Counted from the first letter of the stretch, positions 25,646 through 36,070 are shown. The stretch is 64,000 nt of DNA from Hyphomicrobium sp. CS1BSMeth3 (GCF_900117415.1 NZ_FPEI01000006.1:2480001-2544000); one strand, 5' to 3'. The notes: generated by a model from the sequence alone, not told the origin. Numbers and translations: made by a program.

Positions 25646-28075
25646 ATGGCTCGTCGCACGTACATAGCTTTCGTAGTCGCACTTCTAGCCGCGCTTTCTT
25701 TCGGGGCTTCAGCGCAGCAGTCACCGCCGGCGACACCTCCCGTCGCCGCAGCCCCGCCGGTCGCCGCAGCTCCGCCTGCTGCCTCACCGCCAGCCGCGCC
25801 CTCCCCTGCAACCCCGTTGCTGCCATCCGAGGTGACAACGCCAGTCGAGCGCCTGGTCAAAGGCATCGAGTCCGCTGAGAAGTCGATACAGCAGCTCAAG
25901 GAGCTGGAAAGCGAGCTCCAGCGCCTGCGCACCGATGTCGAGGAGATCATCTACGACTCGACGGCCACAGCCGAGACGCTCAGACCAAAGCTCACCGAAG
26001 TCAAAAGCCAGATCGAGCGGCTAGGTCCGGCGCCGAAAGATCAGCCGGAGGCCCCCGCGATTGCAGCGGAACGCGCGCGCCTCAATACGATCGCCGCGGC
26101 CCTCGATGGCGCTGTCAAGAGCGTCGAGCTCACGTGGGTGCGTGGCAAGCAGATGATCGACCGCATTACGGTCATGCGGTATCAGATCTTTTCCCGCAAC
26201 TTGTTCGAGCGGCGCGCGAGCCCGCTCCTGCCGTCCCTCTGGCACGACGTTTACGAGCGCCTGCCGAGCATCACCGGTCGCGCCCAGTACTACGGCGCAC
26301 ACTGGTTCGAGCGTAGCAGCCGGCAATGGCTCGCGCTGATCTGCGTCATCGCAGGCACGCTCGTCGCGGCATTTCTGATCGGTCGCGTCGTCGATCATTG
26401 GATCGAGAAGAAGCGCGCAGGCTTCGAGGGCATTCCAAGCTTTTTCGATCGTATCAACCAAGCGGCAATCGTGGCGCCGGCCCGCATGCTAGGGCCGATG
26501 ATCGCCGCAGCGATCCTCTACGCCGGCTTCGACAGCCTCGACATGTTCTTTTCGCCGTGGGAGCGCCTGTCCGAAACGGTGCTCTGGGGCGTCTTGATCT
26601 ACATTGCCGGGTCCGGCATGGCGCGCGTCGCCCTCGCGCCGCGCCATCCGGAATGGCGGCTTATCCCCGTTGACGACGATACGGCTTCGTTCATTCTCAC
26701 CATCGTGAAGGCGATACTCGGCGTCTATATCCTCGACACGGTGCTCGTCGAGTTCGGTCGCGCGATCTATGTTCCACTTGCCGTTACGGTGGCCCAGGGC
26801 TTCATAACGAACCTGCTGACCGCCGGACTATTGGCGCTGCTGGCTCTCAAGCCTTTCGTGGCCCAGACCGGTCCCTTGCGTGTCGTCAATCATCTGGACA
26901 GGGTCGACGCCAATGCCGGCAAGCGCCTTGCACCTCTCTCGATCAAGCTCCCCATCCTGGCCCTCGCGATCTTCATCGCTGGAAGCTCCACGGTCGGCTA
27001 TGTCGCGCTCGGGCGCTACGTCGCTCAGCAGATCGTTCTGACCGGGACGGTTCTCGCCATCGCAGGCCTGATCTACCTCGGTGTCCGCGCCCTCACGCGA
27101 CGCAGAGAGGGCGCGAACAGCGCCGTGGGCGCGTTCCTCGAGAGCCGCTTCGGCATCGAGCGCACACGTCAGTCTCAGATCGTCAAGCTGTGCGAGGCTG
27201 CGGTACTGCTGGCCCTCCTCTTTGCCGCGCTGCCGCTTCTCATGATGCAATGGGGCTTTTCCGGCGCAGATATACGCGACTGGGCAAAAGCGCTGTTCTT
27301 CGGCTTCGAGATCGGGCAGTTCCGCATTTCATTGATACGGATCCTGATCGGCATCATCCTTTTCATTGCCCTGCTGTTTCTGACCCGTATCACTCAACGC
27401 TGGCTGCGTGAGCACGTTCTCGCGCAGGATCGGATGGACGCCGGCGTCGCGAACTCGGTTGACTTGGCTGTCGGCTATGTGGGCGTCAGCGTCGCCGTGC
27501 TCATGGCCGTCTCCTACGCCGGCCTCGACGTGACAAATCTTGCGATTGTCGCCGGTGCCCTCTCGGTTGGTATTGGTTTCGGCCTGCAGTCGGTCGTGAA
27601 CAATTTCGTTTCGGGCCTCATTCTCCTCGCCGAGCGTCCGATCAAGGTCGGCGATTGGATCGTGGTGGGAGATCAGCAGGGGAACGTACGCCGGATCTCC
27701 GTCCGTTCGACAGAAATCGAGACGTTCGATCGGGCCAGTCTCATCGTTCCGAACTCCGAGCTCATCTCCGGGCGCGTCCTCAACTGGACGCACCGCAACA
27801 TGCTCGGTCGTGTCGTGATCAAGGTCAGCACCGACATGAAGGCCAGTCCCAAAGCCGTGATCGAGATCCTGGAGCAGGTTGCGCGTCGCCAACCCAACGT
27901 TCAGGAAAAGCCACCGCCGCTCGCGGTCCTGGAGACGTTCACGCCCGACAGTCTGATGTTCTCGCTGAGCTTCACGCTCTCCAACGTCAATGCCGGCGGG
28001 CGTGTGAAGTCGGAGCTTCACATCGCCATCCTCGATGCATTCCGAGAGGCAGGCATCTACGCAACTCTGCACTAG
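25646..28075 (+). CDS. Large mechanosensitive channel (DUF3772 + MscS domain)
   Basis: An 809-aa MscS-superfamily channel. A signal peptide is followed by an Ala/Pro-rich linker (about residues 25-65), a coiled-coil DUF3772-like periplasmic domain (about 66-200, with KQMIDRITVMRYQIFSRNLF) and about ten transmembrane helices. The MscS core has the pore helix ALSVGIGFGLQSVVNNFVSG, the beta domain (ERPIKVGDWIVVGDQQGNVR, RRISVRSTEIETFDRASLIVP) and the C-terminal cytoplasmic vestibule. It should release solutes under hypo-osmotic membrane tension. Length and architecture match the MscK/YbdG-like multi-helix group. It stands alone, convergent with ssuD. Confidence 0.92.
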   Translation: MARRTYIAFVVALLAALSFGASAQQSPPATPPVAAAPPVAAAPPAASPPAAPSPATPLLPSEVTTPVERLVKGIESAEKSIQQLKELESELQRLRTDVEEIIYDSTATAETLRPKLTEVKSQIERLGPAPKDQPEAPAIAAERARLNTIAAALDGAVKSVELTWVRGKQMIDRITVMRYQIFSRNLFERRASPLLPSLWHDVYERLPSITGRAQYYGAHWFERSSRQWLALICVIAGTLVAAFLIGRVVDHWIEKKRAGFEGIPSFFDRINQAAIVAPARMLGPMIAAAILYAGFDSLDMFFSPWERLSETVLWGVLIYIAGSGMARVALAPRHPEWRLIPVDDDTASFILTIVKAILGVYILDTVLVEFGRAIYVPLAVTVAQGFITNLLTAGLLALLALKPFVAQTGPLRVVNHLDRVDANAGKRLAPLSIKLPILALAIFIAGSSTVGYVALGRYVAQQIVLTGTVLAIAGLIYLGVRALTRRREGANSAVGAFLESRFGIERTRQSQIVKLCEAAVLLALLFAALPLLMMQWGFSGADIRDWAKALFFGFEIGQFRISLIRILIGIILFIALLFLTRITQRWLREHVLAQDRMDAGVANSVDLAVGYVGVSVAVLMAVSYAGLDVTNLAIVAGALSVGIGFGLQSVVNNFVSGLILLAERPIKVGDWIVVGDQQGNVRRISVRSTEIETFDRASLIVPNSELISGRVLNWTHRNMLGRVVIKVSTDMKASPKAVIEILEQVARRQPNVQEKPPPLAVLETFTPDSLMFSLSFTLSNVNAGGRVKSELHIAILDAFREAGIYATLH

Positions 28076-28132
28076 ATGCCCTCGGCGTACAGCGCTCGAT
28101 CGACATTGCCGGGATAGTCGATATCGAACCCG

Positions 28133-29320
28133 TCAACTGGCAGCCTGTTGGCTTCCGCCGACTGCTGCGGGTGCGCGATCGTTTGCAACGATCTCGCCGA
28201 TCGGTCCGGCGCGGCCCAGGCGATCGACCGACAGCTCGACGCCTTCGCGCGGCACGAGCGGGAAGACCAGCTCGGCGAAGCGATAGGCCTCCTCAAGATG
28301 CGGGTAGCCCGACAGTATGAAGGTATCGATGCCGAGAGCCATGTACTCCTTGATGCGGTCGGCAACCTCCTGCGGATTGCCGACAAGCGCGGTGCCGGCA
28401 CCTCCCCGCACGAGCCCCACACCCGCCCACAGATTTGGGCTCACGACGAGCTTGTCACGCTTTCCACCATGCAGTGCGCGCATCCGCTGCTGGCCAACGG
28501 AGTCCATGCGCTGGAAGGTCTCCTGTGCCGCCGCGATCGTCTTGTCGTCGAGGTGCTGAATAAGCTCATCGGCCGCGCGCCACGCGGCCTCGCTCGTCTC
28601 GCGCACGATGACGTGCAGTCGAATGCCGAACGTGAAGCGCCGCCCACGAGCCGCAGCCACGATCGCAGCGCGCTCGATCTTCTCCGCGACCTGTGCGGGA
28701 GGCTCGCCCCAGGTCAGATACTTGTCGACAGTTTCGGCAGCGACGGCGATGCCGGCGTCGGAGGAGCCACCGAAGTAGAGAGGCGGATGAGGGCTCTGCA
28801 CCGGCGGAAAGAGAAGGCGCCCGTCCTCCATGCGAATATGCCGGCCGGTGAAATTGACAGTCTCGCCGCTGAGGAGCTGCTTGTAGACAGTCAGGAACTC
28901 GTGCGTGACGGCATAGCGCTCGTCATGTGGGAGGAAGACGCCATCGCCCTTGTTCTCCACGGGATCGCCACCCGTGACCACATTGATGAGCAGGCGACCC
29001 TGCAGTGTGCGGTCAAGCGTCGCCGTCATGCGTGCGGCGACGGTCGGTGACTGCAGCCCAGGTCGAACAGCAACGAGAAATCGCAATTGCTCAGTCAGGT
29101 GCGCGAGCGAGGACGCCACGATCCACGAGTCCTCGCAACTCCGCCCGGTCGGAAGCAGCACCCCGAAGTAGCCGAGCTCATCAGCCGCTTGTGCGATCTG
29201 GCGCAAATAAGCCGGACTCGAGGCGCGACCGCCAATTGGTGTGCCGAGATAGCGGCCATCACCATGTGTTGGCAGAAACCAGAGAATGTTTGCGCGCTGT
29301 GCCGGCGTCGACGAAGTCAT
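28133..29320 (-). CDS. ssuD: FMNH2-dependent alkanesulfonate monooxygenase
   Basis: A 395-aa LLM-class flavin-dependent monooxygenase of the SsuD type, which releases sulfite from alkanesulfonates. Diagnostic stretches are [53 protein letters not shown] and [13 protein letters not shown]. The ATG at 29320 has GGAGAGAG upstream. The flavin reductase SsuE is not found nearby and must come from elsewhere. It lies 134 bases downstream of cysN on the same strand and is separated from ssuACB by the cys genes, an unusual split of the sulfonate pathway. Confidence 0.93.
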   Translation of the reverse strand: MTSSTPAQRANILWFLPTHGDGRYLGTPIGGRASSPAYLRQIAQAADELGYFGVLLPTGRSCEDSWIVASSLAHLTEQLRFLVAVRPGLQSPTVAARMTATLDRTLQGRLLINVVTGGDPVENKGDGVFLPHDERYAVTHEFLTVYKQLLSGETVNFTGRHIRMEDGRLLFPPVQSPHPPLYFGGSSDAGIAVAAETVDKYLTWGEPPAQVAEKIERAAIVAAARGRRFTFGIRLHVIVRETSEAAWRAADELIQHLDDKTIAAAQETFQRMDSVGQQRMRALHGGKRDKLVVSPNLWAGVGLVRGGAGTALVGNPQEVADRIKEYMALGIDTFILSGYPHLEEAYRFAELVFPLVPREGVELSVDRLGRAGPIGEIVANDRAPAAVGGSQQAAS

Positions 29321-29454
29321 GTCTCTCTCTCCGTCACGTGCCATCTGTGCAGCACTCAGCGATCCGTCTGCACGTGTCGGAGCTTGCGCCTCTCGTTCGC
29401 GTTGCGGAACGTCGAATATCTTCGTTGCTTATGCCGAAGAGCGAAGTTGTGGGT

Positions 29455-31002
29455 TCATCCGGGGTGCGCGCTCGGCTGCAAGTAGGCCCCGTTCATCTCT
29501 TCGTCGTTCGCCTCGAGTGCCGCATCCACGCCGGCAGCCTTGAGGACTTTCAGCAACGCGATCGCGCGGCGGCGAAACTCCGCCGACGTCGGCTCCACGC
29601 CGGCACAGACACCTTCGGCGAGCATTGCCGTCGTCAGGCGAAAGCCGACCTCCTCCTGGCCAGCAGCCTCGTGCAGTGCGACGGCCGTGCCGCCGGCGAC
29701 CGTCGCTCCCGTGAGCGCGTCCACGAGGACGAGCGCGCCAGTCCCCTTGTGATCGGCGAAGCGATCGAGAGCGACCGGGCGCCGCAGCGTGATCGCAGCC
29801 AGAACGACGTCATTGTGCACGCAGTCGGAAGCCTCGATCTCGGTGAGTGTCTCCAGATCGAGCCGCGCGGACACGCGAACCGATGAAACGGGAACGAGGT
29901 CCGTCGCACTGCGCAGGAATAGGCGGCGCTGAAGATCGAACGGCGTCTCCGACATCCAGACGAGCCGCGCGTCGAGGCGCTTGGTGCGAATGGCGGGATC
30001 GTCGGGCGTCGCCAGGATGGCACCGCGCGCAATATCGAGATCCGCATCGAGTTGGAGGACGACAGCCTGGCCGCAGTGCGCGGCTTCGAGATCGCCATCC
30101 ATCGTCGCGATGCGGCGGACGGCAGCACGACGTCCGCTGGTGGTATCGATAACCGTCTGGCCCACCGCAATCGAGCCCGAAGTCACCGTTCCGGCGAGTC
30201 CGCGGAAATCGGGTGGACGCCGCACGACGAGCTGCACGGGCATCCGGAAGGAAGCTGCCTCGACACTGCCGCGCGGCGGCGTCCGGTTGAGCTGCTCGAT
30301 CAACGTCGGGCCTTCGTACCAGGTCATCGTCGAGGAGGATCGCGCGACATTGTCGCCTGTTGTCGCAACGACCGGGATGGCCGCGGCTTCCTCGAACGCG
30401 AACCGCGCCGTCAACGAACGGAAGTCAGCCTCTATCTCTCGGAACCTCGCTTCGTTGCCACCGACGAGATCCATCTTGTTGACCGCAAGGATCACGCGAC
30501 GCACGCCGAGCAGACCGAGGATCGCAGCATGTCGGCGCGTCTGCGGCTTCACGCCATGGCGGGCATCGACGAGCATGATGGCAACATCGGCGTGCGATGC
30601 GCCGGTCGCCATGTTCCGTGTGTACTGCTCGTGGCCGGGACTATCGATGATGACATAGCGCCGCGCGCCGGCATCCACGTAGCGCCATGCAATGTCGATG
30701 GTGATGCCCTGCGCGCGCTCTGCCGCAAGGCCGTCGACGAGGCGGCTCAGGTCGATCCGCCCATCCGGCAGCAAAGTCTCGGCGACCGACGCGCGCGTAT
30801 CCTCGGGAAGATCAGCGACGTCCCAAAGCAGGCGGCCGATCAGCGTCGATTTGCCATCATCCACGGAACCGCAGGTGAGAACGTGAACGATCGCTTGCGC
30901 GTTCTCATCACCTGTCGTGATTTCAGCGGACGAGCACAATAGCTCCTTGGCGGCCGCCCCCGTCGCCGGGTGGTCCGCGTCCTTCGCCAAAACTGCCCCC
31001 AT
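29455..31002 (-). CDS. cysN: Sulfate adenylyltransferase subunit 1 (CysN)
   Basis: GTPase subunit of ATP sulfurylase, 515 aa, which with CysD makes adenosine 5'-phosphosulfate. G-motifs are GSVDDGKST (P-loop), DSPGHEQYTRNMATG and VNKMDLVGG; the EF-Tu-like domains 2 and 3 follow (FRMPVQLVVRRPPDFRGLAG). There is no C-terminal APS kinase (CysC) domain, which fits an APS-reducing rather than PAPS-reducing pathway. The ATG at 31002 overlaps the cysD stop by one base (TGATG). About 90 residues at the C-terminus extend past the GTPase body and contain an Ala-rich VALHEAAGQEEVGF segment. Confidence 0.95.
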   Translation of the reverse strand: MGAVLAKDADHPATGAAAKELLCSSAEITTGDENAQAIVHVLTCGSVDDGKSTLIGRLLWDVADLPEDTRASVAETLLPDGRIDLSRLVDGLAAERAQGITIDIAWRYVDAGARRYVIIDSPGHEQYTRNMATGASHADVAIMLVDARHGVKPQTRRHAAILGLLGVRRVILAVNKMDLVGGNEARFREIEADFRSLTARFAFEEAAAIPVVATTGDNVARSSSTMTWYEGPTLIEQLNRTPPRGSVEAASFRMPVQLVVRRPPDFRGLAGTVTSGSIAVGQTVIDTTSGRRAAVRRIATMDGDLEAAHCGQAVVLQLDADLDIARGAILATPDDPAIRTKRLDARLVWMSETPFDLQRRLFLRSATDLVPVSSVRVSARLDLETLTEIEASDCVHNDVVLAAITLRRPVALDRFADHKGTGALVLVDALTGATVAGGTAVALHEAAGQEEVGFRLTTAMLAEGVCAGVEPTSAEFRRRAIALLKVLKAAGVDAALEANDEEMNGAYLQPSAHPG

Positions 31003-31913
31003 CAGAAATAGCCTTCCTGCTTTTTCTTTTCCATGGCGCCCGCTTGATCGTGGTCGATCAGGCGGCCTTGCCTCTCGGATGTTCGCGCTGCGAGCGTCTC
31101 GGTGACGACAGAGAGAAGATCCGCAGCCTCGGATTCGATCGCCGCAGTCAGCGGCCAGCAACCAAGCGTTCGAAAGCGAACGCGTCGCGGCACGATCTTC
31201 TCGCCCTCTGCAAGCCGCATGCGATCATCATCGAGCACGAGCAGCATCCCATTGCGCTCGATGGTCGGACGGATCGCGGCCAAATAGAGCGGCACAACAT
31301 CGAGCTTCTCGCGCAGCACGTAGCGCCACACGTCCCCCTCAGTCCAATTCGAAAGTGGAAAGACCCGCGCGCTCTCGCCCGTACCGAGACGGCCATTGAG
31401 CAGGTTCCACATCTCCGGGCGCTGGTGGCGCGGATCCCAGCGATGCTCTGCCGTGCGGAAGGAGAAGACACGTTCCTTGGCGCGGCTTGCTTCCTCGTCG
31501 CGTCGCGCCCCACCGAACGCCGCATCGAAACCATGGCGATCGAGCGCCTGGCGCAGCCCCTCGGTCTTCATCACGTCAGTATACAGCGACGGCGCGTAGT
31601 CGATCGGATTGATACCCTGCGCGCGGCCCGCCTCATTGACGTGCACGATCAAGTCGAGGCCGAGGTCGCGCGCCGTACGATCGCGGAAGGCGATCATGTC
31701 GCGAAACTTCCACGTCGTGTCGATGTGAAGCAGCGGAAATGGTATGCGCTGCGGAAAGAAGGCTTTGCGCGCCAGATGCAGGAGAACCGTGGAATCCTTG
31801 CCGATCGAATAGAGCAGCACCGGCTTGCGGAACTGCGCTGCGGCTTCGCGGAAGATATGAATGCTCTCGGCCTCGAGAACGTCGAGGCGGCTGATCGGTT
31901 TTGTCATGCTCAT
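31002..31913 (-). CDS. cysD: Sulfate adenylyltransferase subunit 2 (CysD)
   Basis: Catalytic ATP-pyrophosphatase subunit of ATP sulfurylase, 303 aa. The PP-loop motif is [19 protein letters not shown], with [16 protein letters not shown] and [19 protein letters not shown] downstream, and the C-terminal [10 protein letters not shown] tail is typical of CysD. It works as a heterodimer with CysN in the cytoplasm. Its ATG overlaps the cysH stop by 4 bases and its stop overlaps cysN, so cysH-cysD-cysN form one tightly coupled unit. Confidence 0.96.
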   Translation of the reverse strand: MSMTKPISRLDVLEAESIHIFREAAAQFRKPVLLYSIGKDSTVLLHLARKAFFPQRIPFPLLHIDTTWKFRDMIAFRDRTARDLGLDLIVHVNEAGRAQGINPIDYAPSLYTDVMKTEGLRQALDRHGFDAAFGGARRDEEASRAKERVFSFRTAEHRWDPRHQRPEMWNLLNGRLGTGESARVFPLSNWTEGDVWRYVLREKLDVVPLYLAAIRPTIERNGMLLVLDDDRMRLAEGEKIVPRRVRFRTLGCWPLTAAIESEAADLLSVVTETLAARTSERQGRLIDHDQAGAMEKKKQEGYF

Positions 31914-32653
31914 GAGCTTTCAGCGATCGGCCTGTTGTGCAGGCCGCACTCCTTGCCATCTTCGTTTTCCCACCACCACCGTCCCGCCCGCACATCCTCG
32001 CCGGGCCGAACGGGCCGCGTACACGGCTGGCACCCGACGGAGGGATAGCCGCGCGTGTGCAGCGGATTGATCGGGATGTCGTTCGCGGCGATGTAGGCCT
32101 CGACCTGCTCCAGCGACCAATCGGCGAGCGGGTTGAGCTTGAGGAGGCCGAGGCCCGTATCGATCTCGGCAAACGGAATGCTGTGGCGCCCGACGGATTG
32201 TCCGCGCCGGAGGCCGGTCACCCATCCTCTCGCGCCAGCAAGCGCGCGCTGCAATGGTCGCACCTTGCGCACGTCGCAGCAGGCCTTGCGCGCATCGATG
32301 GATGAGCGGAAGCCGTTGATGCCGTCTCTTGCAACCAGACTTTCGAGATCGCGAGCGTTCGGCGCAATCAGGCGAATCCTCGGAGCGTAGCGCCGCTCGC
32401 TGCTCTCTATGGTGTCGAGCGTCTCGGGGAAGTGCCGGCCCGTGTCGAGCGTGAAGACATCGATTGCCGCGCCGGTCGTCGCGATGGCATGGAGGATCAC
32501 CTGATCCTCAACGCCGAGGCTCGTCGAGAATGCAATTTTCCCCGCGACGGCCCGCGCGATAAAGCCGATGCGCGCCTCGAGATGCGTCAGCGCAGCCAGC
32601 TCGCGAGAGATGATGTCTGCTTGGGACAGTGATGCTGACACGTGCGCCGACAC
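31910..32653 (-). CDS. cysH: Adenylyl-sulfate (APS) reductase CysH
   Basis: A 247-aa reductase that converts activated sulfate to sulfite. The PP-loop-like region is [16 protein letters not shown]. Two cysteine pairs, Cys-Cys in [12 protein letters not shown] and Cys-x-x-Cys in [10 protein letters not shown], are the [4Fe-4S] ligands that mark the APS-type enzyme. The catalytic Cys is in the terminal KECGLH motif. This agrees with the absence of CysC in the operon. The start is a GTG at 32653 with no clear ribosome site, so the N-terminus may differ slightly. First gene of cysHDN. Confidence 0.94.
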   Translation of the reverse strand: MSAHVSASLSQADIISRELAALTHLEARIGFIARAVAGKIAFSTSLGVEDQVILHAIATTGAAIDVFTLDTGRHFPETLDTIESSERRYAPRIRLIAPNARDLESLVARDGINGFRSSIDARKACCDVRKVRPLQRALAGARGWVTGLRRGQSVGRHSIPFAEIDTGLGLLKLNPLADWSLEQVEAYIAANDIPINPLHTRGYPSVGCQPCTRPVRPGEDVRAGRWWWENEDGKECGLHNRPIAESS

Positions 32654-33130
32654 AGCGAGGAAATTCCAGCGAGGCGCCCATCAAAGGGCCTTTCATAGAA
32701 ATATATCCTACAACTGCGCGCGTATATGGCCTGCGCTTAGAACATTATCGCGCATGATCATGCCCCAATGGAATAAGCAGAGATCGCATCGGCTTGGTGA
32801 AGGAGCCGAGCCTTCGTAGCTCCATCATGCGCGTCCAATTGAAGCTTGATCTCACGCGCATCCGGCACGCGCTCGGCAGATGAGGCACGCAGAAATTCCG
32901 CGGCCCGGATGCAATTGGTTTTCCTTCATCCCGAGCTGCGCGAGCAGCCAGATTCTGCGCCGGCCAGGACACGCGAGTGCGCGTTCCCGCCAAAGTCGAT
33001 CGCCTGCAAAAGAGCAACGGCGCGCGTCCGCCGGCCTCCACTAAGCAACGCAAAAATTGTTGGTTTGGCTTGCGTCAGGTCCTGCCTAGCCTCGCCGCAT
33101 GTCATCCATCTTATGGCTGTGGAGCAAGAA
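32654..33130. other. Divergent control region, cysH / ssuA
   Basis: These 477 bases separate the sulfate and sulfonate operons. A perfect 12-bp palindrome (GCATGATCATGC, 32752-32763) lies about 100 bases upstream of cysH and an AT-rich tract lies at 32690-32715. A CysB-like LysR regulator is expected for such genes, but I cannot point to a definite site. No gene was found in the interval. Confidence 0.5.
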
Positions 33131-34114
33131 ATGACGAGTCACTCACGCAGACAATTCCTGGGAGCCGCCGCGTCTGTCGCCGGTGCAGCAAGCTTCCCCG
33201 CGATACTGAGCGGGCGCGCCGGCGCCTCGACGCCGAAGGCACCCAAGGAATTCAAGGTCGGCTGGCAGAAGGGCACGGCGATCCTCGTGCTCGCCAAGCA
33301 CAATCAGGTATTCGAAAAGCGCCTGAAGTCGTTCGGTGTCGAGAGCGTGAAGTGGGTCGAGTTCCAGTTCGGGCCACCCCTGCTAGAGGGCCTCGGTCTC
33401 GGTGCCGTCGACATCGGCGCGGTTGGCGACACGCCGCCCATCTTCGCGCAGGTCGCGGGGGCCAAGCTCGTCTATGCGGCGACGACTCCGGCGGGGCAGA
33501 ACGCGATCCTGGTGCCGAAGGACTCGCCCATCAAGACCGTCGCCGATCTCAAGGGCAAGCGCGTCGCATTCGGCAAGGGGTCGAGCTCTCACAACGTGAC
33601 GGTGCGTGCCCTCGCCCATGCAGGCCTGACGCCCAAGGACATCACCGAGGTCTATCTCGCGCCTGCTGATGCGACGGCAGCCTTCAACGGCGGTCGTGTC
33701 GATGCCTGGACGGTCTGGGATCCCTACTTCGCGATCGCCGAACAGAAGTACAACGCGCGCGTCCTGATCGACACCAAGGCCGATCACCTCAAGAGCCATT
33801 CCTACTGGCTCGCCAATCGCGGATTTGCCGAGAGCTACCCCGCTGTACTGACCGCAGCCTTGGAGGAGCTGGGCAAGCTGGTCGCCTGGGCCGGCAACAA
33901 CCGCAAAGAATTCGCGGAGTTCTACGCGAAGGAAACCGGTGTGGAGTTGGAGCCGATCCGGGCCGCTTTCGAGCGCGCAGAGTATGCCTGGGGCCCATTG
34001 ACGGACGTGCACATCAGGTCGCAGCAGGATCTGGCAGCGACCTTCCACGGACTTGGCATCGTGCCGAAGAAGGTTGATCCCAGCGAGATCGTGTGGAAGG
34101 CGCCGACGCAATGA
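33131..34114 (+). CDS. ssuA: Sulfonate ABC transporter substrate-binding protein
   Basis: A 327-aa periplasmic binding protein of the SsuA family for alkanesulfonates. The N-terminus MTSHSRRQFLGAAA is a twin-arginine (Tat) signal (SRRQFLG), so it is exported folded. The body has KEFKVGWQKGTAILVLAKHN, a glycine-rich GLGLGAVDIGAVGDTPPIF hinge region and VDAWTVWDPYFAIAEQ, typical of SsuA. The ATG at 33131 has GGAG 7 bases upstream and is preferred to the ATG at 33113. The stop overlaps the ssuC start by 4 bases. Confidence 0.92.
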   Translation: MTSHSRRQFLGAAASVAGAASFPAILSGRAGASTPKAPKEFKVGWQKGTAILVLAKHNQVFEKRLKSFGVESVKWVEFQFGPPLLEGLGLGAVDIGAVGDTPPIFAQVAGAKLVYAATTPAGQNAILVPKDSPIKTVADLKGKRVAFGKGSSSHNVTVRALAHAGLTPKDITEVYLAPADATAAFNGGRVDAWTVWDPYFAIAEQKYNARVLIDTKADHLKSHSYWLANRGFAESYPAVLTAALEELGKLVAWAGNNRKEFAEFYAKETGVELEPIRAAFERAEYAWGPLTDVHIRSQQDLAATFHGLGIVPKKVDPSEIVWKAPTQ

Positions 34115-34971
34115 CCACGACCACAACCAGTGTTCTGCCAGTCGAGGCGCGGCGAGACGAAGCCGCGCCTCGGCGGGAGGTGCCCGCTTGGCTGAAGGGT
34201 TCGCGCCGCTGGCTTGCCGACGCAGGTGCGGGCTGGCTGCTGCCCTTCGGTCTGCTCGCAGTTTGGGAGGCAGCGGCGCGCCTGGATTTGCTGACCGAAA
34301 CCATCCTGCCTGCGCCGAGTGCGGTGTTGCTTGCGGCCTGGACGCTGCTGCTGAAAGGCGAGCTCCTTACGCACATCGGCGTCAGCGGTGCGCGAGCGCT
34401 GGCCGGCTTCGCGGTTGGTGGCCTGATCGGCTTCGGCCTCGGCCTGGCCAATGGCCTGTCGGCAGCAAGCCGTACGCTCACCGACACGACACTACAGATG
34501 ATCCGTAACGTACCGCACCTCGCGCTGGTGCCGCTGGTAATCATCTGGTTCGGCATCGATGAAGGCGCGAAGCTGTTTCTGGTGGCGCTCGGCGTATTCT
34601 TCCCGATCTACGTCAACACGCTGCTCGGCATCCTTACGGTTGATCCACAGCTCATCGAGATGGGGCGTGCCTACGGCATGTCGAACACCGCCCTGTTCCG
34701 CCGCGTGCTGCTGCCCGGTGCGCTGCCGTCGATCTTCGTCGGCGTGCGATATGGCCTCGGCATCATGTGGCTGACGCTGATCGTGGCGGAGACCATCGCG
34801 GCCTCGTCCGGCCTGGGCTACATGGCCATGCAGGCGCGCGAGTTCCTGCTCGTCGATATCGTCGTGCTGGCCATCATCATCTATGCCTTGCTCGGCAAGC
34901 TTGCCGACAGCGTGGCGCGCGCGCTCGAGCGTCGCTGTCTTCAGTGGCATCCCTCGTTCCGCAATAGCTGA
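34111..34971 (+). CDS. ssuC: Sulfonate ABC transporter permease
   Basis: A 286-aa inner-membrane permease of the SsuC/TauC group with about six helices. The EAA-like loop reads [21 protein letters not shown], followed by [18 protein letters not shown] and [17 protein letters not shown]. The first 40 residues are a polar extension before the first helix. It forms the channel for the SsuA-delivered sulfonate. The ATG overlaps the ssuA stop (ATGA) and ssuB follows after 11 bases. Confidence 0.93.
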   Translation: MTTTTTSVLPVEARRDEAAPRREVPAWLKGSRRWLADAGAGWLLPFGLLAVWEAAARLDLLTETILPAPSAVLLAAWTLLLKGELLTHIGVSGARALAGFAVGGLIGFGLGLANGLSAASRTLTDTTLQMIRNVPHLALVPLVIIWFGIDEGAKLFLVALGVFFPIYVNTLLGILTVDPQLIEMGRAYGMSNTALFRRVLLPGALPSIFVGVRYGLGIMWLTLIVAETIAASSGLGYMAMQAREFLLVDIVVLAIIIYALLGKLADSVARALERRCLQWHPSFRNS

Positions 34972-34982
34972 GGAAGCAGCCC

Positions 34983-35756
34983 ATGAGCGAAAATCAGCAA
35001 TCACGCCGCGGCGCGGCTTTGCGCCTGACCGGCGTCGGCCGCGACTTCGGTGCCAATACGGTGTTGCGCGGTGTGGACCTGCAGGTAGCCGCCGGCGAGT
35101 TCGTCGCGATAATCGGCCGAAGCGGCTGCGGCAAGAGCACGCTGTTGCGCCTTCTTGCCGGACTGGATCGGCCGACCCGCGGCCGCATTGCGCTCGGCAC
35201 GGGTGAGGCATCAGGCAGCGCGCGCATCATGTTCCAGGAGCCGCGACTGCTCCCTTGGGCGCGCGTGGTCGAGAATGTCGAAGTGGGCGTGTCGGAGGCG
35301 GAAGCGCCTGCGGCGCGTCGGGCGCGTGCGCTGGCGTTACTGGGCGAGGTCGGTCTTGCCGATCGCGCGGAGGAGTGGCCTGGCGTTCTTTCGGGCGGGC
35401 AGCGGCAGCGCGTCGCGCTCGCGCGTGCCCTGGCCAGCCGGCCGGAGCTCCTGTTGCTCGATGAACCGCTCGGCGCACTGGATGCTCTGACGCGTATCGA
35501 AATGCAGCGCTTGCTGGAGCGCATCTGGCAGCATCAGGGCTTCACGGCCGTGCTCGTGACGCACGACGTGAGCGAAGCGCTGGCACTCGCCGACCGCGTC
35601 GTTCTGATCGATCGCGGGACCATTGCACTGGACCTGCGTGTGGACGTGCCGCGCCCGCGCCGGCGGGATCGGCCCGAACTCGGCGCCATGGAAGAGCAGA
35701 TCTTGGATCGGCTCTTTGACGGAGCCACCACGAGCCCAGCCACAGCCGCAGCCTGA
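34983..35756 (+). CDS. ssuB: Sulfonate ABC transporter ATP-binding protein
   Basis: A 257-aa ATPase of the SsuB/TauB group. Walker A is GRSGCGKST, the Q-loop is [14 protein letters not shown] (the LLPW form is typical of nitrate/sulfonate/taurine importers), the signature is [16 protein letters not shown], Walker B is [15 protein letters not shown] and the H-loop is [16 protein letters not shown]. It energises SsuC at the cytoplasmic face. Last gene of ssuACB, followed 50 bases later by a strong hairpin. Confidence 0.94.
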   Translation: MSENQQSRRGAALRLTGVGRDFGANTVLRGVDLQVAAGEFVAIIGRSGCGKSTLLRLLAGLDRPTRGRIALGTGEASGSARIMFQEPRLLPWARVVENVEVGVSEAEAPAARRARALALLGEVGLADRAEEWPGVLSGGQRQRVALARALASRPELLLLDEPLGALDALTRIEMQRLLERIWQHQGFTAVLVTHDVSEALALADRVVLIDRGTIALDLRVDVPRPRRRDRPELGAMEEQILDRLFDGATTSPATAAA

Positions 35757-35805
35757 GCTTCGGCAGTTGTCAGCCTGCCCGATAGTGAGCCTATCGGCCG
35801 CGATG

Positions 35806-35830
35806 GACGTCAGCTCCCGGAGCTGACGTC
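35806..35830 (+). terminator. Hairpin terminator after ssuACB
   Basis: GACGTCAGCTC and GAGCTGACGTC form a perfect 11-bp stem with a CCG loop, 50 bases past the ssuB stop. No T tract follows, so it may act with Rho or as an mRNA-stabilising hairpin. Confidence 0.6.
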
Positions 35831-35898
35831 GAGCGCTCTGGACCTGCTCTGAAACGAGCCGCGAGCGCATCCATCTCCAGAAACGCACCTGCTAGTCA

Positions 35899-35924
35899 GG
35901 CGCACGCCAAGCCCGGCGTGCGCC
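35899..35924. terminator. Second GC-rich hairpin between ssuB and the next gene
   Basis: GGCGCACGCC and GGCGTGCGCC form a perfect 10-bp stem around a 6-base loop. It lies about 70 bases beyond the first hairpin and 147 bases before the next start codon. It could be a back-up terminator or an operator for the downstream gene. Confidence 0.42.
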
Positions 35925-36070
35925 GCATCGGCGTTTCGAAGTGCACAGCTCGATTGCATTGAAGTCGGCCGCCGCCATTCTCCGACATATTGGCCTCGAA
36001 GCATCAAAGCGATAAAGGTCGTGCTTGCGCTCCGGCGAAGAGATCACGGCAAGGCCCAGGGGGAAACAGC

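Larger units (their letters stand above)
35757..36070. other. Intergenic region with two strong hairpins
   Basis: These 314 bases after ssuB hold two perfect hairpins (35806-35830 and 35899-35924, described separately). The rest, including the probable promoter of the enolase-superfamily gene, shows no recognised box. No gene was found. Confidence 0.6.

Noticed and set aside
25715-25840. Repetitive Ala/Pro-coding stretch in the MscS-family gene
   Set aside because: It is a low-complexity linker inside a coding sequence, not a mobile or regulatory repeat.
32508-32696. Small minus-strand frame overlapping the cysH start, considered as a leader peptide
   Set aside because: It extends far into cysH in another frame, has no run of Cys or Met codons, and no attenuator hairpin follows.
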